DNA of 64,000 bases from Pseudoponticoccus marisrubri (GTDB taxonomy: Bacteria > Pseudomonadota > Alphaproteobacteria > Rhodobacterales > Rhodobacteraceae). The notes under the pieces were generated by a model. That model made no database searches. It was not told the DNA's origin and was given only the letters and a program-made list of their open reading frames with translations. Below are positions 9,749 through 18,955 of the stretch, one piece after another; within the stretch, counting starts at the first letter, position 1; each line of letters begins with the position of its first letter. The position numbers and the translations under genes are program-made. Where the stretch lies: positions 248,001-312,000 of the forward strand of contig NZ_LPXO01000004.1 of the NCBI RefSeq assembly GCF_001482405.1, written 5' to 3'.

Positions 9749-9876
9749 GTGGCCAAACCCCGTGAATTGTCCTGAAAGCCAGCCTGCCGGCGGCCGGTCC
9801 AAAGCTGTCCCGCCGCCCTGACGGACGGCAGCATCACGGGATTCAAGCCTTAGCGGATTCGCATGAAATTGTCCAG

Positions 9877-9903
9877 CCGACCGCAAGATGCTGTTGCGGT
9901 CGG
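9877..9903 (-). terminator. Stem-loop between secG and pyrG
   Basis: A perfect 10-bp stem (CCGACCGCAA and its complement) closes a 7-base loop. It lies 30 bp after the secG stop and 129 bp before the pyrG start. No T-run follows on the minus strand, so it may act as a partial terminator or RNA-processing site. Confidence 0.55.
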
Positions 9904-9932
9904 TTGCATCTCTGCAAGTTCTTGTAGGTGTG

Positions 9933-10316
9933 TCAGTCGGCGCGCGGCACGAGCGGCGCATCCTCGGCGGCGCCGTCGGTAGCCGAGGGCGGGGGCAGCA
10001 GCGCATCGGTGTCGATGCCGCCGGTGCCCGGCGTCTCGGTCTCGGCCGCCGGGGTCGAGCCGCCCAGCCGGTCGAGGATCGAGCTGCCCGAGGCGTTCTG
10101 CGCGGCGATCACCGTCAGCGTCATCGAGGTACAGATGAAGGCGATCGCGACCGCCCAGGTCAGCTTGCCCAGGGCCGTGGCCGCCGACCGCTGGCTCATG
10201 GCGCCACCGCCGCCGCCGCCCATGCCCAGCCCGCCGCCTTCGGAGCGCTGCAGGAGCACGATCCCGATCAGCGTGAGCGCGAGAAGAAGATGGATGATCA
10301 GGATGACGTTTTCCAT
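9933..10316 (-). CDS. secG: Preprotein translocase subunit SecG
   Basis: 127 aa. SecG is the small two-helix accessory subunit of the SecYEG protein export channel. Helix one ([20 protein letters not shown]), the loop motif [20 protein letters not shown], and helix two ([20 protein letters not shown]) are all canonical. The C-terminal tail (about residues 75-127) is Pro/Ala/acid-rich and low-complexity, as in other Rhodobacteraceae SecG proteins. Confidence 0.95.
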   Translation of the reverse strand: MENVILIIHLLLALTLIGIVLLQRSEGGGLGMGGGGGGAMSQRSAATALGKLTWAVAIAFICTSMTLTVIAAQNASGSSILDRLGGSTPAAETETPGTGGIDTDALLPPPSATDGAAEDAPLVPRAD

Positions 10317-10397
10317 GGGCCCTGCAACGTGTCGGTGTTTGCGACCATGTAGGGGATGCGTCGCGCCGGTGCAAGCAGGATGGCCGGCGGGTCGGCG

Positions 10398-10433
10398 CTC
10401 GTCTGCGACCTCGCCCCGCCCACCGTCCCGTGG
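10398..10433. repeat. Dispersed intergenic repeat, copy 1
   Basis: The 23 bases ending at 10433 (tcgccccgcccaccgtcccg then tgg) recur exactly at 50332-50354, and a related core is at 49172-49182. The shared left part is cgctcgt. All three copies lie between genes. Confidence 0.7.
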
Positions 10434-10520
10434 GGCGCGCGATCAGCCGTGACGCGTGGGCCGGAGAAGGGGGGCATTGCGGCCTGCGGTGGACCCGGGG
10501 GCTCGGCTCGTTCGCGGCGT

Positions 10521-10558
10521 GATCTCTCCCCCGGAGAGATCATCCGGCTTTGCCGGAC
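10521..10558. repeat. Two adjacent hairpins in the secG / DUF6524-like intergenic spacer
   Basis: GATCTCTCC-CCC-GGAGAGATC (10521-10541) is followed after two bases by TCCGGC-TTT-GCCGGA. The phrase ggacccgggggctc occurs on both sides (about 10492 and 10555). The 294-bp spacer at 10317-10610 holds these, the dispersed repeat, and no gene that I can see. Confidence 0.65.
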
Positions 10559-10610
10559 CCGGGGGCTCCGCCCGTGATCGGGACACTCGCTCCCCCGGCG
10601 GGCCCGCCGC

Positions 10611-11006
10611 TCACTCCTCGACATCGTCCATGTCGACCTGGCCCGACAGGCGCCGGCGGATGATCGACCAGCTCAGCCCCACGCCCAGCACGAGCGATAG
10701 CGCGAAGATCCCCACCCAGGTGGCCAGCTTGGGATCGCTCAGATCCATCAGCCCGAGATCGCGCAGCACCCAGAGGATCGCGCCGACCAGCGCCAGCACC
10801 AGCAGCATGCCGAACCCGCCGATCGAGCGCAGCGTCGCGCGCAGGTAGATGACATAGCCGATCAGCAGCACCAGCCCCAGCAGCACCACCACCGAGAGCC
10901 GCGTCTCGTAATGGGCCATGCTCCAGCGGATGAAGTTCCACTGGGTCGGGTTGTAGGTGGCGGCAAGCAGAAGGAAGGCGAACAGCCAGCGCAGGACGAA
11001 ACTCAT
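10611..11006 (-). CDS. Small membrane protein, DUF6524-like
   Basis: 131 aa with four predicted helices: RWLFAFLLLAATYNPT, VVVLLGLVLLIGYVIYL, GMLLVLALVGAILWVL and WVGIFALSLVLGVGLSW. The tail is acidic (QVDMDDVEE). The N-terminal pattern of R-W-L, aliphatic run and ATYNPTQWN is what I associate with a Rhodobacterales DUF6524 family, but this is from memory. The frame is open far upstream into purA on the other strand; the ATG at 11006 gives the natural hydrophobic start. It is divergent from purA. Confidence 0.75.
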   Translation of the reverse strand: MSFVLRWLFAFLLLAATYNPTQWNFIRWSMAHYETRLSVVVLLGLVLLIGYVIYLRATLRSIGGFGMLLVLALVGAILWVLRDLGLMDLSDPKLATWVGIFALSLVLGVGLSWSIIRRRLSGQVDMDDVEE

Positions 11007-11144
11007 GGGACCTCCGGAACGGACATGCCCTGCACCTGCCCGCAAACCCCGCCCCTGTCCAGCGCCCAGATGCGCAGTTTGCGGTTTCGCGCCCGCCATG
11101 GCAGCGATATACCGGCACGGGTTTGACGACGTGAGAGGACCGAG

Positions 11145-12440
<1,296 letters not shown>

Positions 12441-12449
12441 CTGCGCCTC

Positions 12450-12671
12450 ATGGCACTGAGTTACAAAGCACGGCGACGCTGGTCGCTGGTCATCCTCCTG
12501 GTCGGTCTGCCGGTCTATGTCGTGGTCTGCGTCAGCGTGATCAACTGGCTGGGGCGCCCGCCGCTCTGGGTGGAATTCCTCGTCTACGTCGTGCTGGGTT
12601 TCCTCTGGGCCTTGCCGTTCAAGTTCATCTTTCGCGGGGTCGGCCAGCCCGATCCCGACGAGAAGGGATGA
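12450..12671 (+). CDS. DUF2842 family small membrane protein
   Basis: 73 aa with two helices: SLVILLVGLPVYVVVCVSVI (about 12-31) and WVEFLVYVVLGFLWALPFKF (about 39-58). MALSYKARRRW at the N-terminus is the hallmark of this alphaproteobacterial family, whose function is unknown. It starts nine bases after purA and ends before a bidirectional terminator. Confidence 0.88.
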   Translation: MALSYKARRRWSLVILLVGLPVYVVVCVSVINWLGRPPLWVEFLVYVVLGFLWALPFKFIFRGVGQPDPDEKG

Positions 12672-12711
12672 AGGCCGGGCTTGCCTGTCGTCCCCCGTGC
12701 ATCTGACACAT

Positions 12712-12741
12712 GAAAACGGCGCCCCCGGGGCGCCGTCTTTT
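12712..12741. terminator. Bidirectional terminator between the purA unit and the acidic-protein gene
   Basis: The arms ACGGCGCCCC (12716-12725) and GGGGCGCCGT (12727-12736) form a 10-bp stem, with AAAA on the left and a T-rich stretch on the right, so it can stop transcription from both convergent genes. Confidence 0.88.
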
Positions 12742-12755
12742 CATTGGTCCGGATC

Positions 12756-15149
12756 TCAGCCGGCCGCCTTGTCGGGCTTGAAGCTGATCCGGGGCGAGGC
12801 GGTGAAGCGGCCGCCGCTGGTCTTCTCGATCTTGCCCTCGCGCAACAGTTGGCCGAAGCTTCGCAGCCGGTCCTCGCGGCTGCTTTCGGTCTGCTCGGCC
12901 TGCCGCACGGTGGTCATCAGCTGGGGGCGCGAAAACTGGTCCCGGCCTTCCACGAACGACATGTAGGCCGCGGCGGCCTCGAGAAGCTCGGGGAGCTGCG
13001 TCGCGCCCATCTCGGCGGCATAGGCGGCGAAGCCCTCGCCATCGGCCTCGGGCTCGGGCGTCGGGGTGTCGCGCGTGGGCAGTTCCGACGCGGTGGCGCG
13101 GCGCACACGGCGCGGGCGGACCGGCGTCACGCGGGGCAGGTCGGCCTGCGGCGCGGCCTCTGCCGGGGCACCGGCCACCCGCTGTTCGGCCACCAGCTTG
13201 AGCGGCGCGGGGCGTGCCGGCTCGGTCACGGGGCGTTCGGTCCGGGGGGCGCCGGATTGCGGGCGGCGCGGGCGCACCACGTCGGCCAGGTCCTCGCGAT
13301 AGGCCTCGGTGCCGTCCTCCTCGCCGGTCTTGCGGCTGAGCAGGCGGTCGGCCTTGGTGGCGGCGACCGCGGCGCGCAGATGGGCGATGGCCGAGCGGCG
13401 ACGGTTGCCCTCGGGCTCGTTCATCTCGGTATCGGCCTTGTCGATCAGGCGCGAGGTGTCATCGTCCACGTTGCTCTGTTCGGTCAGCATGGCGCGGGCC
13501 GGGCTGGCCATCTTGACGGTCTTGCGGGCGGTATCCTCGACCAGCGCATCGACGGGGTCCTCTTCGCCGCGCGGCGCCGAGACCGGGTTGTCGAGCCGGA
13601 ACGGTGCGTCTTCCTCGGCCGTGTCGTCCTCGGCCGTGTCGTCCTCGTCGTCGTCCCAGTCGAAATCCTCGGCCAGCTCGGCCTTGACGGCGGCCAGCTC
13701 GCGGGCCAGCTCGTCCTCCTCTTCGGGAGAGAGGCTGCTGTCGGTGGCCAGCGGCACGCGCGGCGCGACGGGCTCCGGGGCCGGCGGGGGCGTGTCCTCG
13801 ACCTCTTCGAGCCGGCCTTCCTCGACCGCCTTGTCGAAGACGGCGCGCTTGACCTTGACCACGCGGGCACGCACCGGGGTGGGGGCGGGACGCTCGGACG
13901 GGATCTCGGCGGGCTCGGCCGTGGCTGCGGGCTGCTCGTCAAGCTCCGGCGCGTCGGACGCGGCGCCGAGGTCGATCTCGTCGCTGCGGGGATCGTGCTC
14001 GGGCGCGGCCAGGGGGGCGGCCTCTGCGATCGGCTCGGGCGCCTCTGCGCCTTGTTCCGATCCGGGCAGGACCGTCTCGGCGGCCACAAGGCTCGCGATC
14101 GTGTCGCTGAAGAGGTTGTCCTCGTCCCCCGACATGTCCTCGTCGAGATCGTCCACGACGGGCTCGGCCGGCGTCATTTCCGGCGCCTCGTCCCGGCCGA
14201 AAGCAGCAAGCATGGCGTCGAGCGCGGTATCGTCCAGCTCGTCGGCCTCCGTCTCGGCGACGGGGGTGTCCTCTTCGGGCTCCGCCACCTCTTCGGACAG
14301 GCTGTCGGACAGGGCGGCGATCGGGTCGGCGGGCTCGGGCTGGGCGGCATTGTCGGCCACGACGGCGCGGATCCGTTCCAGCTTGTCGGCCACGCTGGAA
14401 GAGGGTGCGGCGGGACGTGGAGCAGGCACGTCACCGGCCGCGTCGAACGCGGACATGGCAGTGTCCGCCTCGATCTCGTCGCCGGTCTCGGGCTCGGGGG
14501 CGGCGTATGCTGCCCCGGCCAACGGCTCCGGCGTCTCTGCCGTGTCCGGTGTTGCGGCGTCGAGGTCAAGGCCGGAAAGGTCGATCTCGGGCGCATCCGG
14601 GGTGACGGGGTTCTCATCGGCAACAGGTGCCTCGGCCATCGGCAGGTCGGGCATATCGGCGTCGTCTTCCGCCGCTTCGGCCGGGGCGTCCGCGACCTCT
14701 GTCGCCATCTCCTGCTCGGCCTGCGCTTGGCGCGCGGCCTCGGCCGCCTCTTCCAGCGCGGCGGCCTGGGCGGCGGCGTCGAGCACGTCGTCATCGGGCA
14801 GGTCGCGGGCCGGCTCCTCCGCCCGGGGGCGGGCGGGGCCGGCCTCCAGCGCGGCGGCCAGCGCCCCGGAGGAGGATGCGGCCGTGGCGCCGGGCACTCC
14901 GAAGCTCAGCCTGGCATCGCTTTCCTCGGCGGCCAGCCGGTCGCGCAGCATCTCGGAGGCAAGCTCGGCATCGAATTGCGGCGGTTCGGCGCCGAAGAAA
15001 CGATCCTCGTTGACCACATGTCGGAAGAAATGCGTCGTCTCCTTCATCACCGCCAGCGGATCCTCGAACCCTTCGGCGGTGCAAGAGAACGTGCCATACG
15101 AGACCGTCAGAATCTTGCTGGAACTCACCATCGTGCTGCTCACTTTCAT
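12756..15149 (-). CDS. Large acidic, low-complexity conserved protein
   Basis: 797 aa. The N-terminal domain (about 1-110) looks folded and conserved: MKVSSTMVSSSKILTVSYGT, then a Phe/His-rich segment (KETTHFFRHVVNEDRFFG). Residues about 120-600 are disordered, rich in Ala, Glu, Asp and Pro, with a short tandem repeat coding AEDDT twice (near 13616-13645). The C-terminal part (about 690-797) seems folded again (LPELLEAAAAYMSFVEGRDQ, RLRSFGQLLREGKIEKTSGGRF). I know similar proteins from Rhodobacteraceae genomes, where automatic names vary; I do not assign a function. AGGA lies upstream of the ATG. It is divergent from thiN. Confidence 0.8.
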   Translation of the reverse strand: MKVSSTMVSSSKILTVSYGTFSCTAEGFEDPLAVMKETTHFFRHVVNEDRFFGAEPPQFDAELASEMLRDRLAAEESDARLSFGVPGATAASSSGALAAALEAGPARPRAEEPARDLPDDDVLDAAAQAAALEEAAEAARQAQAEQEMATEVADAPAEAAEDDADMPDLPMAEAPVADENPVTPDAPEIDLSGLDLDAATPDTAETPEPLAGAAYAAPEPETGDEIEADTAMSAFDAAGDVPAPRPAAPSSSVADKLERIRAVVADNAAQPEPADPIAALSDSLSEEVAEPEEDTPVAETEADELDDTALDAMLAAFGRDEAPEMTPAEPVVDDLDEDMSGDEDNLFSDTIASLVAAETVLPGSEQGAEAPEPIAEAAPLAAPEHDPRSDEIDLGAASDAPELDEQPAATAEPAEIPSERPAPTPVRARVVKVKRAVFDKAVEEGRLEEVEDTPPPAPEPVAPRVPLATDSSLSPEEEDELARELAAVKAELAEDFDWDDDEDDTAEDDTAEEDAPFRLDNPVSAPRGEEDPVDALVEDTARKTVKMASPARAMLTEQSNVDDDTSRLIDKADTEMNEPEGNRRRSAIAHLRAAVAATKADRLLSRKTGEEDGTEAYREDLADVVRPRRPQSGAPRTERPVTEPARPAPLKLVAEQRVAGAPAEAAPQADLPRVTPVRPRRVRRATASELPTRDTPTPEPEADGEGFAAYAAEMGATQLPELLEAAAAYMSFVEGRDQFSRPQLMTTVRQAEQTESSREDRLRSFGQLLREGKIEKTSGGRFTASPRISFKPDKAAG

Positions 15150-15270
15150 TCGTCCTGCAAGGAGATGTTTACCATGCCCCCCGCGACGAAAGCTGACCGA
15201 ATCTGTGCCGGTCAGCGTATCATTTCGTGACCTGATTGTGATCTGTTTCGCAAACGGCCATTAATCCGAC

Positions 15271-15957
15271 ATGAATACTAAAATTGTTGAGAGCTCGGGG
15301 CCGGTTCTGCTGGTTGGCGGCGGCGATTGTGCACCGGACGTGCTGCGCGCGGCGCTGGCCGAGGCGGATCGTGTCGTGGCCGCGGACAGTGGCGCCGAGA
15401 AGCTGCTGGCGCTGGGGCGGGTGCCCGATGCCGTGATCGGTGACATGGACTCGCTGTCCCGGGCGGCGCAGGCGCAGCTGCCCGCGGGTGTCATCCACCG
15501 GATCGCGGAACAGGACAGCACGGATTTCGACAAGGGGCTGCGCCATATCGCGGCGCCGCTGGTGCTGGCCTACGGCTTTCTGGGCGACCGAGTGGATCAT
15601 CAGCTGGCCGCGATGCATGTGCTGGTGACCCGGCCCGACCGGGCCTGCGTGCTGGTCGGCCCCGAGGACGTGGTCGCGCTGGTCCCGCCCGAGCTGTCGC
15701 TGGAGCTGGCGCCGGGCACGCGCTTCTCGCTCTTTCCCTTCGGGCCGGTCACCGGGCGCTCCACCGGGCTGCGCTGGCCGATCGACGGGATGTCCTTCGC
15801 GCCCGACCTGCGGATCGGCACCTCGAACATCGTGGACGGGCCGGTGCGGCTGTCCGTCGACCGGCCGGCGATGCTGGTCATGTTGCCGGTGGCGTGCCGG
15901 AATGCGTTGCTTGCGGGGCTGGCGGCGGCACCGCGCCGATGGCCCGCTCGCGCATGA
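15271..15957 (+). CDS. thiN: Thiamine diphosphokinase
   Basis: 228 aa. It transfers diphosphate from ATP to thiamine to give thiamine diphosphate. Motifs: VLLVGGGDC (nucleotide side), VAADSGAEKLLALG, AVIGDMDSL with the metal-binding Asp residues, and AEQDSTDFDKGL, the TPK signature. The C-terminal beta domain includes GRSTGLRWPIDG and GTSNIV. No clear ribosome site precedes the ATG. The last 27 codons overlap, on the opposite strand, the 3' end of an EamA transporter gene. Confidence 0.93.
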   Translation: MNTKIVESSGPVLLVGGGDCAPDVLRAALAEADRVVAADSGAEKLLALGRVPDAVIGDMDSLSRAAQAQLPAGVIHRIAEQDSTDFDKGLRHIAAPLVLAYGFLGDRVDHQLAAMHVLVTRPDRACVLVGPEDVVALVPPELSLELAPGTRFSLFPFGPVTGRSTGLRWPIDGMSFAPDLRIGTSNIVDGPVRLSVDRPAMLVMLPVACRNALLAGLAAAPRRWPARA

Positions 15958-16819
15958 CGATGTAGAGCCCCGAGCCCATGGTGATCGCGATGCCGAGCGC
16001 GGCCAGAGGCCCGGGCAGGTCGGCGAAGATCAGGTAGCCCACCAGCGTGGCGAAGGGGATTTCCAGGTATTGCATCGGGGCGAGCGTGGCCGCGGGCGCA
16101 TAGCGCAGCGACCATGTCATCAGCAGGTGTGCCGCGGTTCCTGCGCAGCCCATCAGGGTGATCAGCCACCAGCCGCGCGCACTGGGCGCCACCCAGTCAA
16201 ACGCCCCGACGCTGCCGGCTGGGGTCAATGCCATGACCGGGATCATCAGCGCCAGCGCCATCAGGGCCGAGACCGCCTGCATGCCCACCGGGTCGGTCAC
16301 ATGGGCGATGCGCCGCGTGACCAGCATGAACAGCGCGAAGACCAGCGCCACGCCCAGCGGCAGAAGCGCGGGCCAGCCGACATCCTCGAAGGCGGGCTGG
16401 ATCACCAGCAGCGTGCCACCGAAGCCCACGGCGCAGGCCGCCAGCCGCCGCCAGCCGACCTCTTCGTCGAGAAAGAGCTTGCCCAGCAGCAGCAGGATGA
16501 ACGGCATGACATAGGCGATGGCGATGGCATCGGCGAGCGGCAGGTAGAGCAGCGCGGTGAAGACCAGCGTGATTCCCGCGATGTGCAGCAGCGTGCGCAG
16601 CGCCACGAAGACCAGAACGCGCCCGTCCATCCGCCAGGCCCGCCCGGTGGCCAGGGTCAGCGGCACCAGGATCAGCGCCTGGAAGGCAAAGCGCAGCGTG
16701 ACCAGCTGGCCCACGGCCATCTCGGGGCCGAGCAGCTTGGCCAGCGCATCCGCGAAGGGCGCCAGCAGGCAGAAGCCGAGCATCAGCGTGATGCCGAGAA
16801 GGGGACGATCCTGGGACAT
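15878..16819 (-). CDS. DMT superfamily (EamA) transporter, copy 1
   Basis: 313 aa with ten predicted helices in two EamA repeats. The N-terminus, LLGITLMLGFCLLAPFADAL, closely resembles that of the next upstream gene, so the two are tandem paralogues. The repeat-one motif is LPLADAIAIAYVMPFILLLLG and the repeat-two motif is LAPMQYLEIPFATLVGYLIF. Such proteins export or import small metabolites; the substrate cannot be told. The C-terminal 20 residues are Pro/Ala-rich and overlap thiN by 80 bp tail to tail. Confidence 0.9.
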   Translation of the reverse strand: MSQDRPLLGITLMLGFCLLAPFADALAKLLGPEMAVGQLVTLRFAFQALILVPLTLATGRAWRMDGRVLVFVALRTLLHIAGITLVFTALLYLPLADAIAIAYVMPFILLLLGKLFLDEEVGWRRLAACAVGFGGTLLVIQPAFEDVGWPALLPLGVALVFALFMLVTRRIAHVTDPVGMQAVSALMALALMIPVMALTPAGSVGAFDWVAPSARGWWLITLMGCAGTAAHLLMTWSLRYAPAATLAPMQYLEIPFATLVGYLIFADLPGPLAALGIAITMGSGLYIVMRERAIGAVPPPAPQATHSGTPPAT

Positions 16820-16886
16820 GGGGGCACCCTAGCGGCGCGGCGCCGCGCGTGAAACCGCGAAACGGTGCGGTCTCGGGGCGGTGGTA

Positions 16887-17810
16887 TCAGGGCGGCGGGG
16901 CGGGGGCCTTGGCCCGCGCCTCGAGCCGCCGCTCGCGTTCGAAGACATAGAGCCCCGCGGCCACGATGATCGCGATCCCGACCCAGGTCAGCGGCGTGGG
17001 GAAATCGCCGAAGGCGAGGTAGCCGATCAGCGTGGCGCCGACGATCTCGAGATATTGCAGCGGCGCGATGGTCCCCGCCGGCGCCAGCCGCAGCGCGAAG
17101 GTCAGGAACAGGTGCGAGATCGTGGCCACCACCCCCACGCCCAGCAGCGTCCAGCGGGCGCGGCCCTCGGGCCAGACCGGGTCGAACAGCGTCGCACCGC
17201 TGCCGTCCAGCCAGATCAGCGGCGGGATCACCAGCACGCAGGCCGCCAGCGCCGTGTGGCCCTGCAGCACCAGAGGCGACAGGCGCTGCGACATGCTGCG
17301 CGTCATCAGCATATAGACGGCAAAGAGCGCGGCGGTGGCCAGCGGCAGCAGGCTGACCGCGCCCAGATCGGCAAAGCTGGGCCGGATCACCAGCAGCGCG
17401 CCGCCGAACCCCACCGCGCAGGCGGTCAGGCGGCGCCAGCCCACCGGCTCGGACAGGAAGAGCGCGCCGAGCAGCGTCAGGATGAAGGGCTCGACGAAGA
17501 AGATCGAGATCGCGTCGGCGATCGGCATGTAGCGCAGCGCCGTGAAGAAGAAGCCCGTGGCCACCAGCACCGTGCCCGCGCGGGCCAGGTGCAGCGCCGC
17601 GTCGCGCCATGTGACCCGCAGCGCCAGCCCCATCGCGGCGGCCAGCGGCAGCAGGATCACCACCTGGATGGCAAAGCGGAAGGCGAGGATCTGCGGCACC
17701 GGCACGATCTCGGGCGTGGCCTTGGCAAAGGCGTCCATCACCGGGGCAAGGATGCAGAAGCCCAGCATCAGGACAATGCCGAGTGTCGTCTGGTCGGTGC
17801 GGGTGGTCAT
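16887..17810 (-). CDS. DMT superfamily (EamA) transporter, copy 2
   Basis: 307 aa with ten predicted helices. LGIVLMLGFCILAPVMDAFAK at the start and MPIADAISIFFVEPFILTLLG and IAPLQYLEIVGATLIGYLAF later match the neighbouring gene segment by segment, which indicates a tandem duplication followed by divergence. The 67-bp gap to the downstream copy has no terminator, so the two may be co-transcribed. The substrate is unknown. Confidence 0.9.
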   Translation of the reverse strand: MTTRTDQTTLGIVLMLGFCILAPVMDAFAKATPEIVPVPQILAFRFAIQVVILLPLAAAMGLALRVTWRDAALHLARAGTVLVATGFFFTALRYMPIADAISIFFVEPFILTLLGALFLSEPVGWRRLTACAVGFGGALLVIRPSFADLGAVSLLPLATAALFAVYMLMTRSMSQRLSPLVLQGHTALAACVLVIPPLIWLDGSGATLFDPVWPEGRARWTLLGVGVVATISHLFLTFALRLAPAGTIAPLQYLEIVGATLIGYLAFGDFPTPLTWVGIAIIVAAGLYVFERERRLEARAKAPAPPP

Positions 17811-17882
17811 GCGGGCCTCGTGTCGTGTCGCGCCCCATCTGTGTCAGGTCGCGCGCCGGATGGCGACCCGGAAATGCCCCGC

Positions 17883-18818
17883 TCAGGGCAGCAGCGACAG
17901 CCAGACCCAGGCGGTCAGCACCGACAGCGCCGTGGCAAACAGCACGCCCGAGGCGGCGACCCGCTTGGCTCGGCCATACATGTTGGCAAAGACATAGGTG
18001 TTGATCCCCGGCGCCATGGCGGCGGTCAGCACGGCCGAGCGGAACTCGGCCACGCTCAGCCCGGTCAGGCTGCCCAGCGTCCAGGTGATCGTGGGGTGCA
18101 GCAGCAGCGAGACGGCGCAGATATAGGCGATCACGCGCCCGTCGCCCTGCGGCCGATAGCGGCAGAGCACGCCGCCCATGCCGAACAGCGCCGCCGGCAG
18201 CGCCGTGCGCACCAGCATGTCCAGCGCGTCGGTCACCGTCTCGGGCAGGCTGAGGTTCAGCAGGTTGGCCACCAGCCCCAGCCCGATGCCGATTACCAGC
18301 GCGTTGCGGAACATGGCGCCGCCCACCTTGGCCGGTAGGGTCGCGGCCGGAGCGCCAGAGGCGCGGGCGCGGGCGATCTCCATCGCGGTGATGCCGATGC
18401 CGTAGCAGAAGGGCGAATGCAGCGCGACGATGACGTAATTGGCCTGCAGCGCATCGGCGCCGTAGGCCCGTTCGGTGATCGCGAGCCCGATCATCACCGA
18501 GTTGGCGAAGAGACAGCAGAAGCCGATCGCCACCGAATCCTCCCAGTCGCGGCCGAAGAGGTGGCGCGCGCCCAAGAGCCCCGCGGCGAAGCCGCAGGCC
18601 GAGCCGGTATAGAAGGAGACGAGCAGCCACGGGTTGAACTCGGCGCCCAGTTCCAGCGTCCAGATCGCGCGGAAGAGCAGGGCGGGCACGGCGATGTTCT
18701 GCGTGAAGGCCATCAGCCCGTCGACGCCGGTCTCGGAGATCCAGCCCCGCCAGGTCGCGAGGTAGCCCGCGCCGATCACCAGGAAGACCGGCAGGATGAC
18801 GTCGAGCAGCGCCTGCAT
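17883..18818 (-). CDS. AEC family (auxin efflux carrier-type) transporter
   Basis: 311 aa, ten predicted helices. The N-terminus LLDVILPVFLVIGAGYLATW and the broken-helix segment FTQNIAVPALLFRAIW are typical, as is the C-terminal repeat with VLTAAMAPGINTYVFANMYG. Bacterial AEC proteins move organic anions such as malate or malonate; the substrate here is not predictable. It is in the same direction as the two EamA genes and may share their transcript. Confidence 0.92.
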   Translation of the reverse strand: MQALLDVILPVFLVIGAGYLATWRGWISETGVDGLMAFTQNIAVPALLFRAIWTLELGAEFNPWLLVSFYTGSACGFAAGLLGARHLFGRDWEDSVAIGFCCLFANSVMIGLAITERAYGADALQANYVIVALHSPFCYGIGITAMEIARARASGAPAATLPAKVGGAMFRNALVIGIGLGLVANLLNLSLPETVTDALDMLVRTALPAALFGMGGVLCRYRPQGDGRVIAYICAVSLLLHPTITWTLGSLTGLSVAEFRSAVLTAAMAPGINTYVFANMYGRAKRVAASGVLFATALSVLTAWVWLSLLP

Positions 18819-18899
18819 CTCAGGCCATGCGGGACATGTGGGGGCGGGCGGGCCCTGGCCCGGCGCTGCACAGGTGGCGCCGCCGGACGCCTTCGGCGA

Positions 18900-18922
18900 G
18901 AGTATTTGGGGAAAGATGAAAG
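18900..18922 (+). repeat. GAGTATTT dispersed element, copy 1
   Basis: The sequence GAGTATTTGGGGAAAGATGA plus AAG lies between the AEC and MBL genes. Nearly the same sequence occurs, inverted, at 57412-57434, and related forms at 29971 and 30172. These elements are common between genes in Rhodobacteraceae. Confidence 0.75.
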
Positions 18923-18955
18923 AGGGGGTGTCTCGCCGTCCGGGGCAGGGACGCC

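Noticed and set aside
13616-13645. A possible microsatellite locus in the acidic-protein gene
   Set aside because: It is only a two-unit 15-bp repeat coding AEDDT twice, within a long disordered acidic region; too short to suggest phase variation.
12744-15230. An 828-aa open frame on the plus strand opposite the acidic-protein gene
   Set aside because: It is a shadow caused by the high GC third-position bias of the real minus-strand gene; it shows no family motifs and covers the same span.
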